Below, one piece after another: positions 43,885 to 53,290 of a DNA stretch of 55,876 nucleotides. The DNA is from Haliscomenobacter sp. (GTDB lineage Bacteria > Bacteroidota > Bacteroidia > Chitinophagales > Saprospiraceae), in NCBI RefSeq assembly GCF_016718685.1, contig NZ_JADKCX010000044.1, forward strand, positions 1 through 55,876, given 5' to 3'. The translations under genes were made by a program, and so were the position numbers. The notes below the pieces were generated by a model that worked only from the letters and a program-made list of their open reading frames with translations, searched no databases and was not told the origin of the DNA. Position 1 is the first letter of the stretch, and every line of letters starts with the position of its first letter.

Positions 43885-45117
43885 CTACAAAATTAGGAAT
43901 GATGAACCGTTCATTTTTACTTTTCGCCCCAATAATGACATCCATGCTGGAGTATTCTCCACCACACCCCGCTCACTGATCATCCACAGCAGCGGTTTTC
44001 GGCACAGCACCGTTGGCCTCGGCCCCAACCCGTCTGTAAAATACACCACCGCATTCGCAGCAGATTTATGGTTGGCGTATTCCAAAGCAGCATCAAAATT
44101 GGTGCCTCCCCGGCCACTTACTTCCAGAGGGGCTTTACCCCGATAAATGTACGTATTGTTGATTTGGGTATCACACTCCAACACCATTATTTCTGCACCT
44201 TGTTTCCAGATGTGCTGGATTCCGTTGAAAAAAGCCTCCACCTCATCTTCACCAATGCTACCCGAGGTATCCAGGATCACCAGCAACTTGTGTTTGTTGC
44301 GGATCCGCAAGCCGGGGTTGACTCCATAGCGGCGGGATGGTTTGCGGATGGTGTTTTTCAGGTAAGTACGTTGGCCTGCTCCAGAAAACAAACGCAGGTA
44401 ACGGCGCCAGTCCAGGCTCGGCTCAGCTGACGTTGATTGGAGTTGTAGTTGGGTTTGTAAAATGCGCGGCAAGGTTCCTATTCCTTTGCTTCCAACCCGT
44501 TGCACCGTCGTGCGCAGCAAATCATCGAGGTGGCTATCCAGTAGTTTTTTTTCAGCCGCGCTGAGCCAATCGGCCTCTTCATGCCACAATTCATGCCCTG
44601 CTAATGCCCCACCAGTCAGCATCAATTGAGACAAAGCCGGACTAAGAACCACACTCTGGCGCAGGGTTTTGTTCCAGGCATCATTTAGCGTATCGTAATA
44701 GGTATCGATGGAGCGAAACGGCGGAAGCTGCAGTTCTGGAAACCGTTCCAGCGTGATGGCGTCTTTCGACAATTGTGCAGGTGTGAGGTATTGATTGACC
44801 ACCAAATCCGCAGCAAGGTGGAACAGCAGGCGATTGGCAAATTGTTTGCCCTGCAAAGGGTGGCGAAAAACGAGGTGCAACACTTCGTGCTTGAGCGCGC
44901 CATGCCTTTGGGCAGGTTCATCCAATGTATTTTCCCAAAAATCGGGATTGAGGGCCAATTTGACGGTTTTGTTGGCATTGACGCCTAGTGAGATCGTCGA
45001 AATCTCCTGGTTTAGCTCCTTGACCAGTCCCGTTAGAAAATGCCCGTAGAAAGGCTCATGCAAGATGAGCTGAATGGTAGTTTGGGAAACCTGGTCTAAA
45101 ACATTCAGTGGCGGCAT
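43885..45117 (-). CDS. DUF2201-like metallopeptidase/VWA protein
   Basis: From ATG 45117 the protein has 410 residues (a TTG further upstream is possible). Residues 77-81 are HEVLH, in the zinc-peptidase-like HExxH-type setting (KHEVLHLVFRH), and the region around 95-110 (LLFHLAADLVVNQYL) is typical of DUF2201. The C-terminal half is a VWA-like domain with the MIDAS motif VILDTSGSIGEDEV. This is the usual partner of MoxR-type AAA+ ATPases such as the next gene. The fifth position of HExxH is changed from E to E-V-L with H kept, so a zinc site is plausible. Target unknown. Confidence 0.85.
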   Translation of the reverse strand: MPPLNVLDQVSQTTIQLILHEPFYGHFLTGLVKELNQEISTISLGVNANKTVKLALNPDFWENTLDEPAQRHGALKHEVLHLVFRHPLQGKQFANRLLFHLAADLVVNQYLTPAQLSKDAITLERFPELQLPPFRSIDTYYDTLNDAWNKTLRQSVVLSPALSQLMLTGGALAGHELWHEEADWLSAAEKKLLDSHLDDLLRTTVQRVGSKGIGTLPRILQTQLQLQSTSAEPSLDWRRYLRLFSGAGQRTYLKNTIRKPSRRYGVNPGLRIRNKHKLLVILDTSGSIGEDEVEAFFNGIQHIWKQGAEIMVLECDTQINNTYIYRGKAPLEVSGRGGTNFDAALEYANHKSAANAVVYFTDGLGPRPTVLCRKPLLWMISERGVVENTPAWMSLLGRKVKMNGSSFLIL

Positions 45118-45189
45118 GACAACAAAAGTAAAGAACTCCAAACATCTTTGTAAAAAAAGTCTTAAATTGGTGCATAGAAATTAAAAACC

Positions 45190-45789
45190 ATGGCAATTAT
45201 TCTTGCTGATTCAAAATTGAAAAGGTAAACTGAATGCATTTCGCGAGATGGACCTCGCCGAAAACGACCCGTTCATCTATGAGCTTTTTGATGGAGAAAT
45301 TATGAAAAGATCTGCCCCCAGTCTTGTGCACCAGCGCATCAGCAGAAAACTGCTTGGAAAGTTGGACGCTTTTATTGAAGAAAAAAAATTGGGCGAAATT
45401 TTTTCCGCACCAGTTGACCTCAACCTGGACGAATTCAATGCTTTCCAGCCCGACTTGGCCTTCGTCAGCAAAGAACGCAGTTTTTTGATCGAAGATGGGG
45501 ACTACATTCATGGCGCACCCGATATGGTGGTGGAAATTATTTCTCCCGGAACCGTCAAAAGAGACCGCGTCATCAAAAAGACCTCTGCGAGCGCTTCGCC
45601 ATCCGGGAATACTGGCTGGTGGATCCGCTCAACAAGGGCATCGAAATTTACATCATGCAGGAGGATAAATATGTACTGCACGACCTCCAGGAAATCAGTG
45701 GGAAAATCAGTTCTACGGTTTTGACAGGATTTGAACTGGATTTGGGGCATATTTTTGGCGACGAACAGGGTGACGAATTGAAAAGTTGA
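45190..45789 (+). CDS. Uma2-family putative endonuclease (frameshifted)
   Basis: The PD-(D/E)XK-like Uma2 pattern is clear: FIYELFDGEIMKRSAPS, HQRISRKLLGKL, FSAPVDLNLDEFNAFQPDLAFVS and APDMVVEIISPGTVKRDR (catalytic Asp/Glu/Lys region), then, in another frame, KDLCERFAIREYWLVDPLNK. The missing A in the A5 run at 45575-45579 causes the break. The first in-frame ATG is 45248, but an ATG at 45190 (MAIILADSK) in a different frame fits the usual family start, so a second indel near 45225 is possible. Uma2 genes are numerous in cyanobacteria and Bacteroidota; many are thought to derive from mobile restriction-like genes. Confidence 0.8.
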
Positions 45790-45839
45790 AAAGATGATTG
45801 CCATTGTTGGTTCTCTTCAACTCTTCAACTCTTCAACTA
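45778..45839. repeat. Intergenic hairpin, GTTGAAGA class, between convergent genes
   Basis: Left arm 45778-45796 (TTGAAAAGTTGAAAAG) overlaps the Uma2 stop codon; right arm 45816-45839 is three CTTCAACT units. It lies 12 nt before the stop codon of the oppositely directed membrane-protein gene and suits a two-way terminator. Confidence 0.7.
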
Positions 45840-45851
45840 TAATGTAAAGGT

Positions 45852-46604
45852 TTACTTCATCTTCTTCAGCAATTCTTTCGCCTGAGCCGAAAAAGAATGA
45901 TCAGCATCCTGAGCGATGGTTGTCAATTTGGCTTCACAAATGTCATTCCACTGATCTGCTTTTAAACAAACCAAGAGGTAGTTCCACTCCCCTTTCTCCT
46001 GAAACTTTACTTCAGTAGATGCCGCTACCAATTCAAAGGCATTTTTTGCTGCGGGGAGGTTGTTTAAGCCAATCATCGCATGCCCGAGGTAAAACTGAGC
46101 CTCAATGTACAAAGGATCACCGCTGGGTATTTTGGCCAAATCTTCTACGGCATCAGCATAACTTTCTTCGGCCAGGGCTTTTTTAGCCGCATTGATGGCA
46201 TTCTGGGGCACGGAGCCACCGCGCAGATTCGATGCTTCGGGGGTCTGATAATAAGTGGCAAACAACTCTGATGGACTAGGCTGAGGCATAAAATAAGGTG
46301 CCGCAAAGAAAATCAACAACAACACGGATGCTGCTGCACTCAACACAACGATCATGCTGCGCAGGGAGATGATGCGTCCTCCTTTGGCAGTATCTTTGCC
46401 TTCCGCAGCCCAATTTTTCAAATCTTTCCGCAGGTTCTCTTCAACGCCATAATCGAGCACGTTGAGGCTCAAACGGTACAATTCTTCGGCCTGGCGCAAT
46501 TCTTCATTGCTGTTTAATTCGCGTTCGAAGTTTTTACTATCGTTGTCCGAAAGTTCCCCAGTGTGGTACTGGTCGATGCGGTCGTAGTAATTTTCAATTT
46601 TCAT
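45852..46604 (-). CDS. Membrane-anchored tetratricopeptide-like partner of the ECF sigma gene
   Basis: The 250-residue protein has a cytosolic acidic N-terminus (YYDRIDQYHTGELSDNDSKNFERELNSNEELRQAEELY, the pattern of zinc-less anti-sigma-like domains in Bacteroidota), one transmembrane helix (about residues 82-102, IVVLSAAASVLLLIFFA) and an outer part with tetratricopeptide-like helices (NAINAAKKALAEESYADAVEDLAKI, EAQFYLGHAMIGLNNLPAAKNAFELV). Its ATG overlaps the sigma-factor stop codon, so it is translationally coupled. The layout suggests it is the anti-sigma or sensor of the downstream-oriented CHAT system. Confidence 0.82.
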   Translation of the reverse strand: MKIENYYDRIDQYHTGELSDNDSKNFERELNSNEELRQAEELYRLSLNVLDYGVEENLRKDLKNWAAEGKDTAKGGRIISLRSMIVVLSAAASVLLLIFFAAPYFMPQPSPSELFATYYQTPEASNLRGGSVPQNAINAAKKALAEESYADAVEDLAKIPSGDPLYIEAQFYLGHAMIGLNNLPAAKNAFELVAASTEVKFQEKGEWNYLLVCLKADQWNDICEAKLTTIAQDADHSFSAQAKELLKKMK

Positions 46605-47204
46605 AGCACATCTTTAAGTTGTTTGACCATGCCTGGATTTTTTTCCAGATATTCCATCAACGCCAGGTGGCAGCGGTACTTAATTTTTCGGGCGTTGGCC
46701 TCGTTGCTGAGTTGCAGCGTATCCGCAATTTCAGCCATTGAGTACGAAAGCTTCCACATTTCCAACACTTTGCGGCATTGTTCACCGAGTTGATCAAGCA
46801 GGTGGCCCAGGAGGTTTTTTCCGCTCTTCCGTGCGAAAAGTAACTTCTGGTGTTTCAAAATCCGGTTCTTCCTGTGCTGGTTTGATGGGATCTACCAAAG
46901 TGACGCGCTCTTGTTTGCGCATCTGGTTCATCCACAAAAAACGACAAATCGAATACAGATAGCCTTTGATGGGTGCTTCACCCCGGAATTTATCTTCCCG
47001 AGTGTTGCGATCCAACACAATGATTCCTTCGTGAAACATATCGGTACCATCTTCCTGGTTGCCCCGGTTGTTCTTCACGAATGAAACGACGCGTTGTTGT
47101 AATTCTTTGTCGTCGTACAACCAGCGGATTGCGGTTTGTCGAACCGTGCCGCCTTTTTTGATCGCCGCTACAAATGACTCGTTCGTGTAGGTGATGGCGT
47201 TCAT
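46601..47204 (-). CDS. ECF-type RNA polymerase sigma factor (frameshifted)
   Basis: About 200 residues over two frames. Sigma region 2 is recognisable (FVKNNRGNQEDGTDMFHEGIIVL, DKFRGEAPIKGYLYSICRFLWMNQMRK) and region 4 follows in the other frame (DQLGEQCRKVLEMWKLSYSMAEIADTLQLSNEANARKIKYRC). The break is in the A6 run (T6 at 46815-46820 on the plus strand); five A residues give RTEERKNLLGHLL without loss. The start MNAITYTNESFV fits. It is divergent from the CHAT gene and coupled to the membrane partner. Sigma/partner/TPR-CHAT triads recur in Bacteroidota, as known from memory. Confidence 0.83.
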
Positions 47205-47299
47205 GAGTAAGGTGTTTTTAAGCAGAATAATGTGCCAGGTTTGTCGAAATATTTTACCATTTTGCGAAAATAACTAATTTGGCTCTGAAACGTTGAGAA

Positions 47300-50200
47300 A
47301 TGAGCAAGCATTGCATCTTGGTGGGGAGTTTTGTGTTTTGGGCCGGTTTTTTGTGGTGCCAAAACCAGGCGCAAGCCACTTTGCAAAAAGCGAGCACCCT
47401 TTTTGACTCGCTGCGCTACCAGGAAGCTGCAACCTTGGCCAAACAAGTGATGCACAATCAAAAAAACCAGGAAATCAATGCGCAGGCCCTGGTTTTACTC
47501 GGCGACATCGCCCTGGAACTAGCCGATTATCCTCCTGCAAAGGCAGATTATCACCGTGCCATAAAACTCCTTAAAACTCATCAAACTAGGGGGCATCCCC
47601 TCATTGCCCAGGCCTGGAATGGGCTCGGAGAATACGAACTGAGCCTGGGAAATGTAGCCCAAGCCATCCAATGGCACCAAAATGCGCTCAACATGCGCAG
47701 CCAATTGTTTGGGCAAAAACACGAAAAAACCGCCGATTCCTACAACAACATCGGCAATTGTTTGGTCAAACAAGGGGATTATGTAGCGGCGCAGCAAATG
47801 CACCAGAAAGCACTGCAGATCCGGCAATCCATTTTACCTGCCAATCATTCCGATATCGCGGTAAGCCACAACAACCTGGGCAATTGTGCTTATTTTATCG
47901 GTGATTTTGCTGAAGCAGCCCGCGAACACCGCGCTGCCCTGCAGATTCGGGAAAAGATTTTTGGCACGAATCATCCCAAAATTGCGCCTTCGCTCAACAA
48001 CCTCGGTAAAGCCCTGCTTGAGGCAGGACAATGGGATCAAGCTCAGTCGCTCTTTCAACGGGTATTGAACATCCGTCAAAAAGTACTTGGTGCCAATCAT
48101 CCTACCCTCGCCCCTACTTTGGAAAACATTGGAGAAGCGCTCCTCGAAAAGGGAGACTTCCCCGCCGCAATACCCTACCTGCAACAGGCAGTTTATTTGT
48201 ACGGTGGACCCAATGACCCTGGCAGTGCTTCCGCCTGGCACAAAATTGGCTTGGCTTATCAAAGAAGTGGCAACTACGACGAGGCCTTGAGCTATCACCT
48301 GGTCGCACTGGGGCCGATTGAAACGCTGTATGGGGACCAGGTTTATGCAGCGACCATCTACAGCAATATCGCAGTTTGTTATTTGCAAAAAAAAGAGTAT
48401 CCCTTGTCCATTCTCAATTTTTCGATTGCGGCTAAAATTTTTCATCAGTATTTTCCGGAAGGGCATCCTGATCTGGCGCAGATGCACAACAATCTGGCGA
48501 TTTGTTATGTCCGTCAGGGTTTTTTAGCCCAAGCCAGTACACAAAGTCAACAGGCCTTGCAAGCCTTGCAACAAATCGGTCAAACCAAAGGTCTGGGCTA
48601 TGCGCAGGTTTTGCGCACCCGTGCCGAAATCTTGCTGCAACAAAATAAAATTACCGAAAGCAGCGCCCTCTTGCAAAAAGCACTACATGCGTTGGCTTAT
48701 CGACCGGGACAAACCTTGTGGGGAAACGAAATCACCTTTGAAGTTATGGAAATCCTGGCCCAGCAGGCCCGTACCTGGAAAGCCGAAGCCATCAGCGCGA
48801 CCAAGCAGAGCAGTGCCTTACACTGGCAAAAAAAAGCCGCTGACGCCAATCTCGAAGCGCTGCGCCTCATGGGCTTCTTGCGCCGCCAAATGAGCACCTC
48901 AGCGGCCCGGCAATATTGGCTACAACAACAATACGCACTGTACAGCGAAGCGACTGAAATCAATTTCAGGATTTGGCAACAAAGTGGTGAACAAACTTAC
49001 CTGGAAAAAGCCTTTGTCCTCAGTGAAAGAAGTAAAGCAGTACAACTGCTTGAGGCCGTACAATTGGGACAGGCCAAGGCACAATCTGCCGTGCCAGCTG
49101 ATATGGAAAAGCTGGAAACCAACTTGCTCAGCCGCCTGGCCGAGCTGGAAAGTGAAAAAATAACCAGCCCCACCAAAACGCCCCAATTGGAGCGAAAAAT
49201 GCTGGTCTTGATGCGTCGCCTGGACAGTTTACAGCGGGTAATGCTGCGCTGGCAGAAAAAAAAGGGCATCAATCCGGTGGCAGATAGCGTCTATTCCGCT
49301 CAATTGCTGCGCAAAAAACTCTTGCGCCCCCAACAAGCCATGGTGGAATATTTTGAGACGGGAAGCAGTTTATTGGTATTTGTGCTCAGCAAGGACCAAT
49401 TCACTGGATTTGCCTTGCCAAAATCCACTTCCATTTTACAACAAGCCATTGATTTTCGCCTGCTCTTGCGTGCTTACCCGGCATTGAATGGGGCAGCACT
49501 GGATAGCAATTTGATCGCCTGGACGAAACTTTCACATGCCTTACACCAGGAAGTTTTTGCGCCCCTGCAATCAGCTTTAAAAGGAATAGAAGAACTGATC
49601 ATCATCCCTGATGGTCCGCTTGGCTTTTTACCATTTGAAGCTTTGCTTAGCAAAATGCCAAAAAAAATAGGGCATTTTAAAAGCCATGCATACCTCTTGC
49701 GCCAATATGCCATCCAATACTGCTATTCGGGGAGTTTGTGCTGGGAGTTGTCCCGAAAGAGCCATACCCGGCTCTTGAAGCCCAGTCTATTGTCGATGGC
49801 ACCGGATTTTAAGGGACATTCCCTGGGTTTGGGACCCCTGTACAACAACAAGGTTGAAGCAGCCAAATTGGGCAAATTATGGGGAGCAAAAGTACTCACG
49901 GGCCACGCGGCCAATTTGGGGGCTTTTGTACAGTTGGCGCCCCATTATTCCATTTTACACTTGGCTACCCACGGAAAATATTTCCGCGATGTAGACAATT
50001 ATTCAGCCCTGGCTTTTGCGGAGCAAAAAGACACCCTCAGCAATGATTACCTCTATACCCGCGATTTGTACGCCCTGCGTTTACCCACTGAATTGGTCGT
50101 CCTGAGTGCTTGCGAAACAGGGATTGGCGATTACCACCAGGGGGAAGGCATCATCAGTTTGGCGCATGGGTTCATCCATGCCGGAGCCAAAAGTGTAGTC

Positions 50201-50497
50201 ACTACGTTGTGGAGTGTCGACGATGCCCGCACCGCCGATATCGTGGTCGATTTTTTCCAAAAACTCAAAAAGGGTCAAAAAAAACACATCGCGCTCCAAC
50301 AAGCCAAGCTGGATTTGCTGCACAATCGACCACACGATGAGGTACATCCTTATTACTGGTCGGGACTGATTGGGGTAGGCGCTACCCAGGCATTGTGCTC
50401 CCCCCATAAACTGGTTTGGGGCATGGGCATTTTTTTAAGCTTGATTGTTGCAATCATCTGGACAGTCCGCATTTATTTGCGAAAATTCAAGCAATAG
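47300..50497 (+). CDS. TPR-CHAT caspase-like protease
   Basis: The 1065-residue protein has an N-terminal hydrophobic segment (signal peptide or anchor, ending LWCQ), then about ten kinesin-light-chain-type tetratricopeptide repeats up to residue 430, a coiled linker, and a CHAT domain (caspase HetF associated with TPRs) at about residues 690-1030. The catalytic dyad is His891 (HLATHGKY) and Cys938 (VLSACETG). A C-terminal transmembrane helix (VWGMGIFLSLIVAIIWTV) ends the protein. CHAT proteases cut after specific residues in partner proteins. It is divergent from the ECF sigma operon, so the three genes probably form one regulated system. Confidence 0.9.
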   Translation: MSKHCILVGSFVFWAGFLWCQNQAQATLQKASTLFDSLRYQEAATLAKQVMHNQKNQEINAQALVLLGDIALELADYPPAKADYHRAIKLLKTHQTRGHPLIAQAWNGLGEYELSLGNVAQAIQWHQNALNMRSQLFGQKHEKTADSYNNIGNCLVKQGDYVAAQQMHQKALQIRQSILPANHSDIAVSHNNLGNCAYFIGDFAEAAREHRAALQIREKIFGTNHPKIAPSLNNLGKALLEAGQWDQAQSLFQRVLNIRQKVLGANHPTLAPTLENIGEALLEKGDFPAAIPYLQQAVYLYGGPNDPGSASAWHKIGLAYQRSGNYDEALSYHLVALGPIETLYGDQVYAATIYSNIAVCYLQKKEYPLSILNFSIAAKIFHQYFPEGHPDLAQMHNNLAICYVRQGFLAQASTQSQQALQALQQIGQTKGLGYAQVLRTRAEILLQQNKITESSALLQKALHALAYRPGQTLWGNEITFEVMEILAQQARTWKAEAISATKQSSALHWQKKAADANLEALRLMGFLRRQMSTSAARQYWLQQQYALYSEATEINFRIWQQSGEQTYLEKAFVLSERSKAVQLLEAVQLGQAKAQSAVPADMEKLETNLLSRLAELESEKITSPTKTPQLERKMLVLMRRLDSLQRVMLRWQKKKGINPVADSVYSAQLLRKKLLRPQQAMVEYFETGSSLLVFVLSKDQFTGFALPKSTSILQQAIDFRLLLRAYPALNGAALDSNLIAWTKLSHALHQEVFAPLQSALKGIEELIIIPDGPLGFLPFEALLSKMPKKIGHFKSHAYLLRQYAIQYCYSGSLCWELSRKSHTRLLKPSLLSMAPDFKGHSLGLGPLYNNKVEAAKLGKLWGAKVLTGHAANLGAFVQLAPHYSILHLATHGKYFRDVDNYSALAFAEQKDTLSNDYLYTRDLYALRLPTELVVLSACETGIGDYHQGEGIISLAHGFIHAGAKSVVTTLWSVDDARTADIVVDFFQKLKKGQKKHIALQQAKLDLLHNRPHDEVHPYYWSGLIGVGATQALCSPHKLVWGMGIFLSLIVAIIWTVRIYLRKFKQ

Positions 50498-50734
50498 CCA
50501 AACCATACAATATTCCAATTATTCTGGATTATCGAAATATTTTTTCAATAGAAATGCCATTTTAAACAATATCATCTTTTTTTAAAGCAGTCTCATTTTC
50601 ATTTTCTTTTGTCATTTTTTTTCAGCAATTTTGTACATCTATCAGCAAAGTCCTTTTCACATCTCTCCGTGATTGCTTTTCCATTTCCGACCAAATTCGG
50701 ACTGAATTTTTATTGCTCAAAACACACTTTAGCC

Positions 50735-51913
50735 ATGAATAACAACTTAAGTCGACGCAGTTGGCTGCGTTCCTCCCTTGTACTTGCATCTGGTGCAGCG
50801 GTAACTCCTGCGGCATTTGGCCGTAGTTCAATTGCTCCTGATCAGCCCCTGCTTTGGTCGGAGCAAAGTCGCCTCAAAGAAATTGATTACCGCTTGCCTG
50901 CGGTATTGGCGCCGAGTGTCATCCGCCTCAATGCCAATGAGAACCCTTTCGGGCCCTCTGCCAAGGCGCGTTTGGCCGTAATTGAATCCGCCATCAATGG
51001 CAACCGCTACGCGCATGGTGAGGCCGTGAAGCTGAAAAAGATGATTGCCGAAAGGGAAGGTGTTTCGGAAGATTACATCATGATGGGCCCCGGCTCAACC
51101 GACCTTTTGGAAAAAGTAGCCATCACCCACTTCCTGGAAGGCGGTAACATTGTATCGGCGGATCCCGCGTACATGTCGCTCGTGAATACGGCTAAGGCGT
51201 TTAAGGCGACCTGGAAAAATGTTCCGCTCAAAAAAGATTGGTCGCATGATGTAATGGCGATGGAAAAAGCCATTGATGCCAACACCAAACTCATCTACGT
51301 CTGTAACCCGAACAACCCAACCGGGTCTATTACTGATGCGAAGGAATTGCGCGCTTTTTGCAGCAAAGCGGCAGACAAAGCGCCCGTCTTCGTTGACGAA
51401 GCTTACCTCGACTACCTCGAAAACCCCATGGCTTCCAGCATGGTGGATTTGGTGGCCAAGGGCAAAAACGTGATTGTGGCGCGCACTTTCAGCAAAATCC
51501 ACGGCATGGCCGGGTTGCGCATTGGCTACATCGTGGCATTGCCCAAAACTTTGGAAAAAATTGACTCCATGGTACGCGGCAACATGGGCATGTGCATCAC
51601 TTCCGTAATGGGCGCCATAGCCAGCATGGAAGATAAAGAATTCCTCGAGCGTTCGCGGAAATTGACCACCGAAGGCCGTCAATTCGTGTGTGATGAACTG
51701 AAAAAACAGGGCTTCAACTACGTTCCATCTTACACCAGTTTCATTCTTTTCCCCATCGAAATGAATGGCAAGGAGTTTTTGAAAAAAATGATGGAATCCG
51801 GGGTGGCCGTTCGTTCTTTTGAGATCGACGCCAAAACGTATTGCCGGGTGAGTGTAGGTTTGCCAGACGAACTGAAACTCTTTACCGAAAGTCTGAAAAA
51901 AGTATTGGCATAA
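50735..51913 (+). CDS. Tat-exported PLP-dependent aminotransferase (HisC-like fold)
   Basis: From ATG 50735 the protein has 392 residues. The N-terminus NNLSRRSWLRSSLVLASGAA is a twin-arginine (Tat) signal with the RR pair at residues 7-8. The rest is a fold-type I aminotransferase of the HisC group: IRLNANENPFGPS, the MGPGSTDLLEK block, YVCNPNNPTGSI, DEAYLDYL and the PLP lysine Lys254 in ARTFSKIHGMAGLRIGY. HisC makes histidinol phosphate in the cytosol; a Tat signal implies an exported enzyme with another substrate. The upstream frame to 50609 is not used because it is AT-rich non-coding. Confidence 0.9.
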   Translation: MNNNLSRRSWLRSSLVLASGAAVTPAAFGRSSIAPDQPLLWSEQSRLKEIDYRLPAVLAPSVIRLNANENPFGPSAKARLAVIESAINGNRYAHGEAVKLKKMIAEREGVSEDYIMMGPGSTDLLEKVAITHFLEGGNIVSADPAYMSLVNTAKAFKATWKNVPLKKDWSHDVMAMEKAIDANTKLIYVCNPNNPTGSITDAKELRAFCSKAADKAPVFVDEAYLDYLENPMASSMVDLVAKGKNVIVARTFSKIHGMAGLRIGYIVALPKTLEKIDSMVRGNMGMCITSVMGAIASMEDKEFLERSRKLTTEGRQFVCDELKKQGFNYVPSYTSFILFPIEMNGKEFLKKMMESGVAVRSFEIDAKTYCRVSVGLPDELKLFTESLKKVLA

Positions 51914-51963
51914 TCAAAGTGGCTTGCTGCATTCGCGTGTGGCAAGCCCTGTACTTTTAGCAC

Positions 51964-53077
51964 ATGAACATCGCATTGCAAAAGGCCATCGCACTATTGG
52001 CTTTGATTGCCATCGGGATACTTTTGAAACCCAAAATCAAGAGTAAAGAACAAGCCGACGGCATCAAAGCAATCATTCTGAGCCTGGCCTTGCCCGCTAC
52101 CATCTTTATTGCTTTGCTCAAAACGGAAGTACGTGTTGAGTTGATCAGTTTGCCCATTTTGGCCCTGGTTTTTAATGTACTACTTTTTGGTTTGAGCCAT
52201 CTGTTGCTTCCCTTCATGGGTATTGCGCGGGGCACTCCGGAGTTTCGGAGCATGCTGATGATGATTCCTTCACTCGCACCGGGGCTTTCGTGTTTTCCCA
52301 TTTTGGCCGAATACCAGGGAGATCAGGCGGTGGCCTGGGCCGCTTTGGGCGATTTGGGCAACAAGGTATTTGTGCTCATCGTCCTCTATTTGCTGGCCAT
52401 GCGCTGGTACTACCGCTTTTTTCCCAGTGAAAATGTATCAACTGCCGCCTAAGGTCAAAGACCTCTTGTTGACTTTGATCCGTGAGCCGGTCAACCTGGT
52501 GATTGTTGTGGCCATGATTTGCCTGGGAATGGGCTGGCAAATGCAAAGCTTACCAGCGTTCCTGCAAGACGTAGTGCTCAAAATCGGGGCCATTATGACG
52601 CCGTTGGTGCTCCTGTTCATTGGCATTTCGGTACAGCCACGATGGTCGGAGTTGCGTTTGATTGGAGGAATTTTTTTCCTACGTGCGGGTCTAACCTTGG
52701 TGATCAGTGGGATTTTTTTGAGTCTGGTGCCCAACTTAAGCCCTGCTGCCGCGATCCTCGCTGTGGTTTTCCCGCAAAGTGCGGTGAGTTTTTGGCCTTT
52801 TGCCCATATTGCCGCCGTGCATACGTTGGAAGGGGATAAAACGGGCAGTCCAAAGATTTTTAATCCCGGCCTGGCCTTGAATTTTATTGCCCTATCCTTG
52901 CCTTTTTCCACCCTCTTGATTTTGTCCATTTGCACCATTGGGGTACCGGCAACTCGCCCGATTACGTTGGGTTTGGCAGGTTTGATCATGGTAACCCTGG
53001 CTTTGCTGCCACCACTGTTGCGGCGGGTACGTTTGCCCAAAATGGAAAAGGAGGTAGAGATGATGGTGGAAAACTAA
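51964..53077 (+). CDS. AEC-family permease (frameshifted)
   Basis: The two frames give one protein of about 370 residues with ten hydrophobic helices, the AEC (auxin efflux carrier) layout: N-terminal block NIALQKAIALLALIAIGILLKPK with SLALPATIFIALLK, and C-terminal GAIMTPLVLLFIGISV and FPQSAVSFWPFAH. The first half ends VSTAA* at 52450; removing a T at about 52450 restores AAKVKDLLLTLIREP. AEC permeases move carboxylates or other small organic ions across the inner membrane. It follows the Tat aminotransferase in the same direction by 50 nt. Confidence 0.83.
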
Positions 53078-53170
53078 AGGTAGGGCTACAAAAAATCATG
53101 CTCCAAAGTCTTTAATTCCAGAACATTGGAAAGAAAGTCGATTATTTTTCGCATTTTTTTGCCCAAATAC

Positions 53171-53202
53171 TTGCTTTTTTCCCCTTCGCGCATTTATCTT
53201 TG
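53171..53202 (+). promoter_or_regulatory. tRNA-Gly promoter
   Basis: TTG (53171-53173), 21-nt spacer, TATCTTTG (53195-53202), then CGCACGCT. Spacer and discriminator match those of the tRNA-Val unit promoter. Confidence 0.6.
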
Positions 53203-53245
53203 CGCACGCTTTGAAACAAAATGCTTCGGCACAACTTTCCAAGCA

Positions 53246-53286
53246 ACGCACCCACACACTAACCCACACCCCACACCCACACACAT
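53246..53286 (+). repeat. ACCCACAC repeat in the tRNA-Gly leader
   Basis: Four to five ACCCACAC/CCCACACA units precede tRNA-Gly by 4 nt. The same unit (or its complement) flanks tRNA-Val and tRNA-Pro at 38180-38245 and 38720-38770, so it is linked to tRNA loci in this genome. Confidence 0.7.
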
Positions 53287-53290
53287 TCTT

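Noticed and set aside
42627..45117. MoxR/VWA pair plus Uma2 as a defence island
   Set aside because: The pair is widespread as a chaperone-type module, Uma2 is a common solitary family, and no restriction, toxin or phage gene is near.
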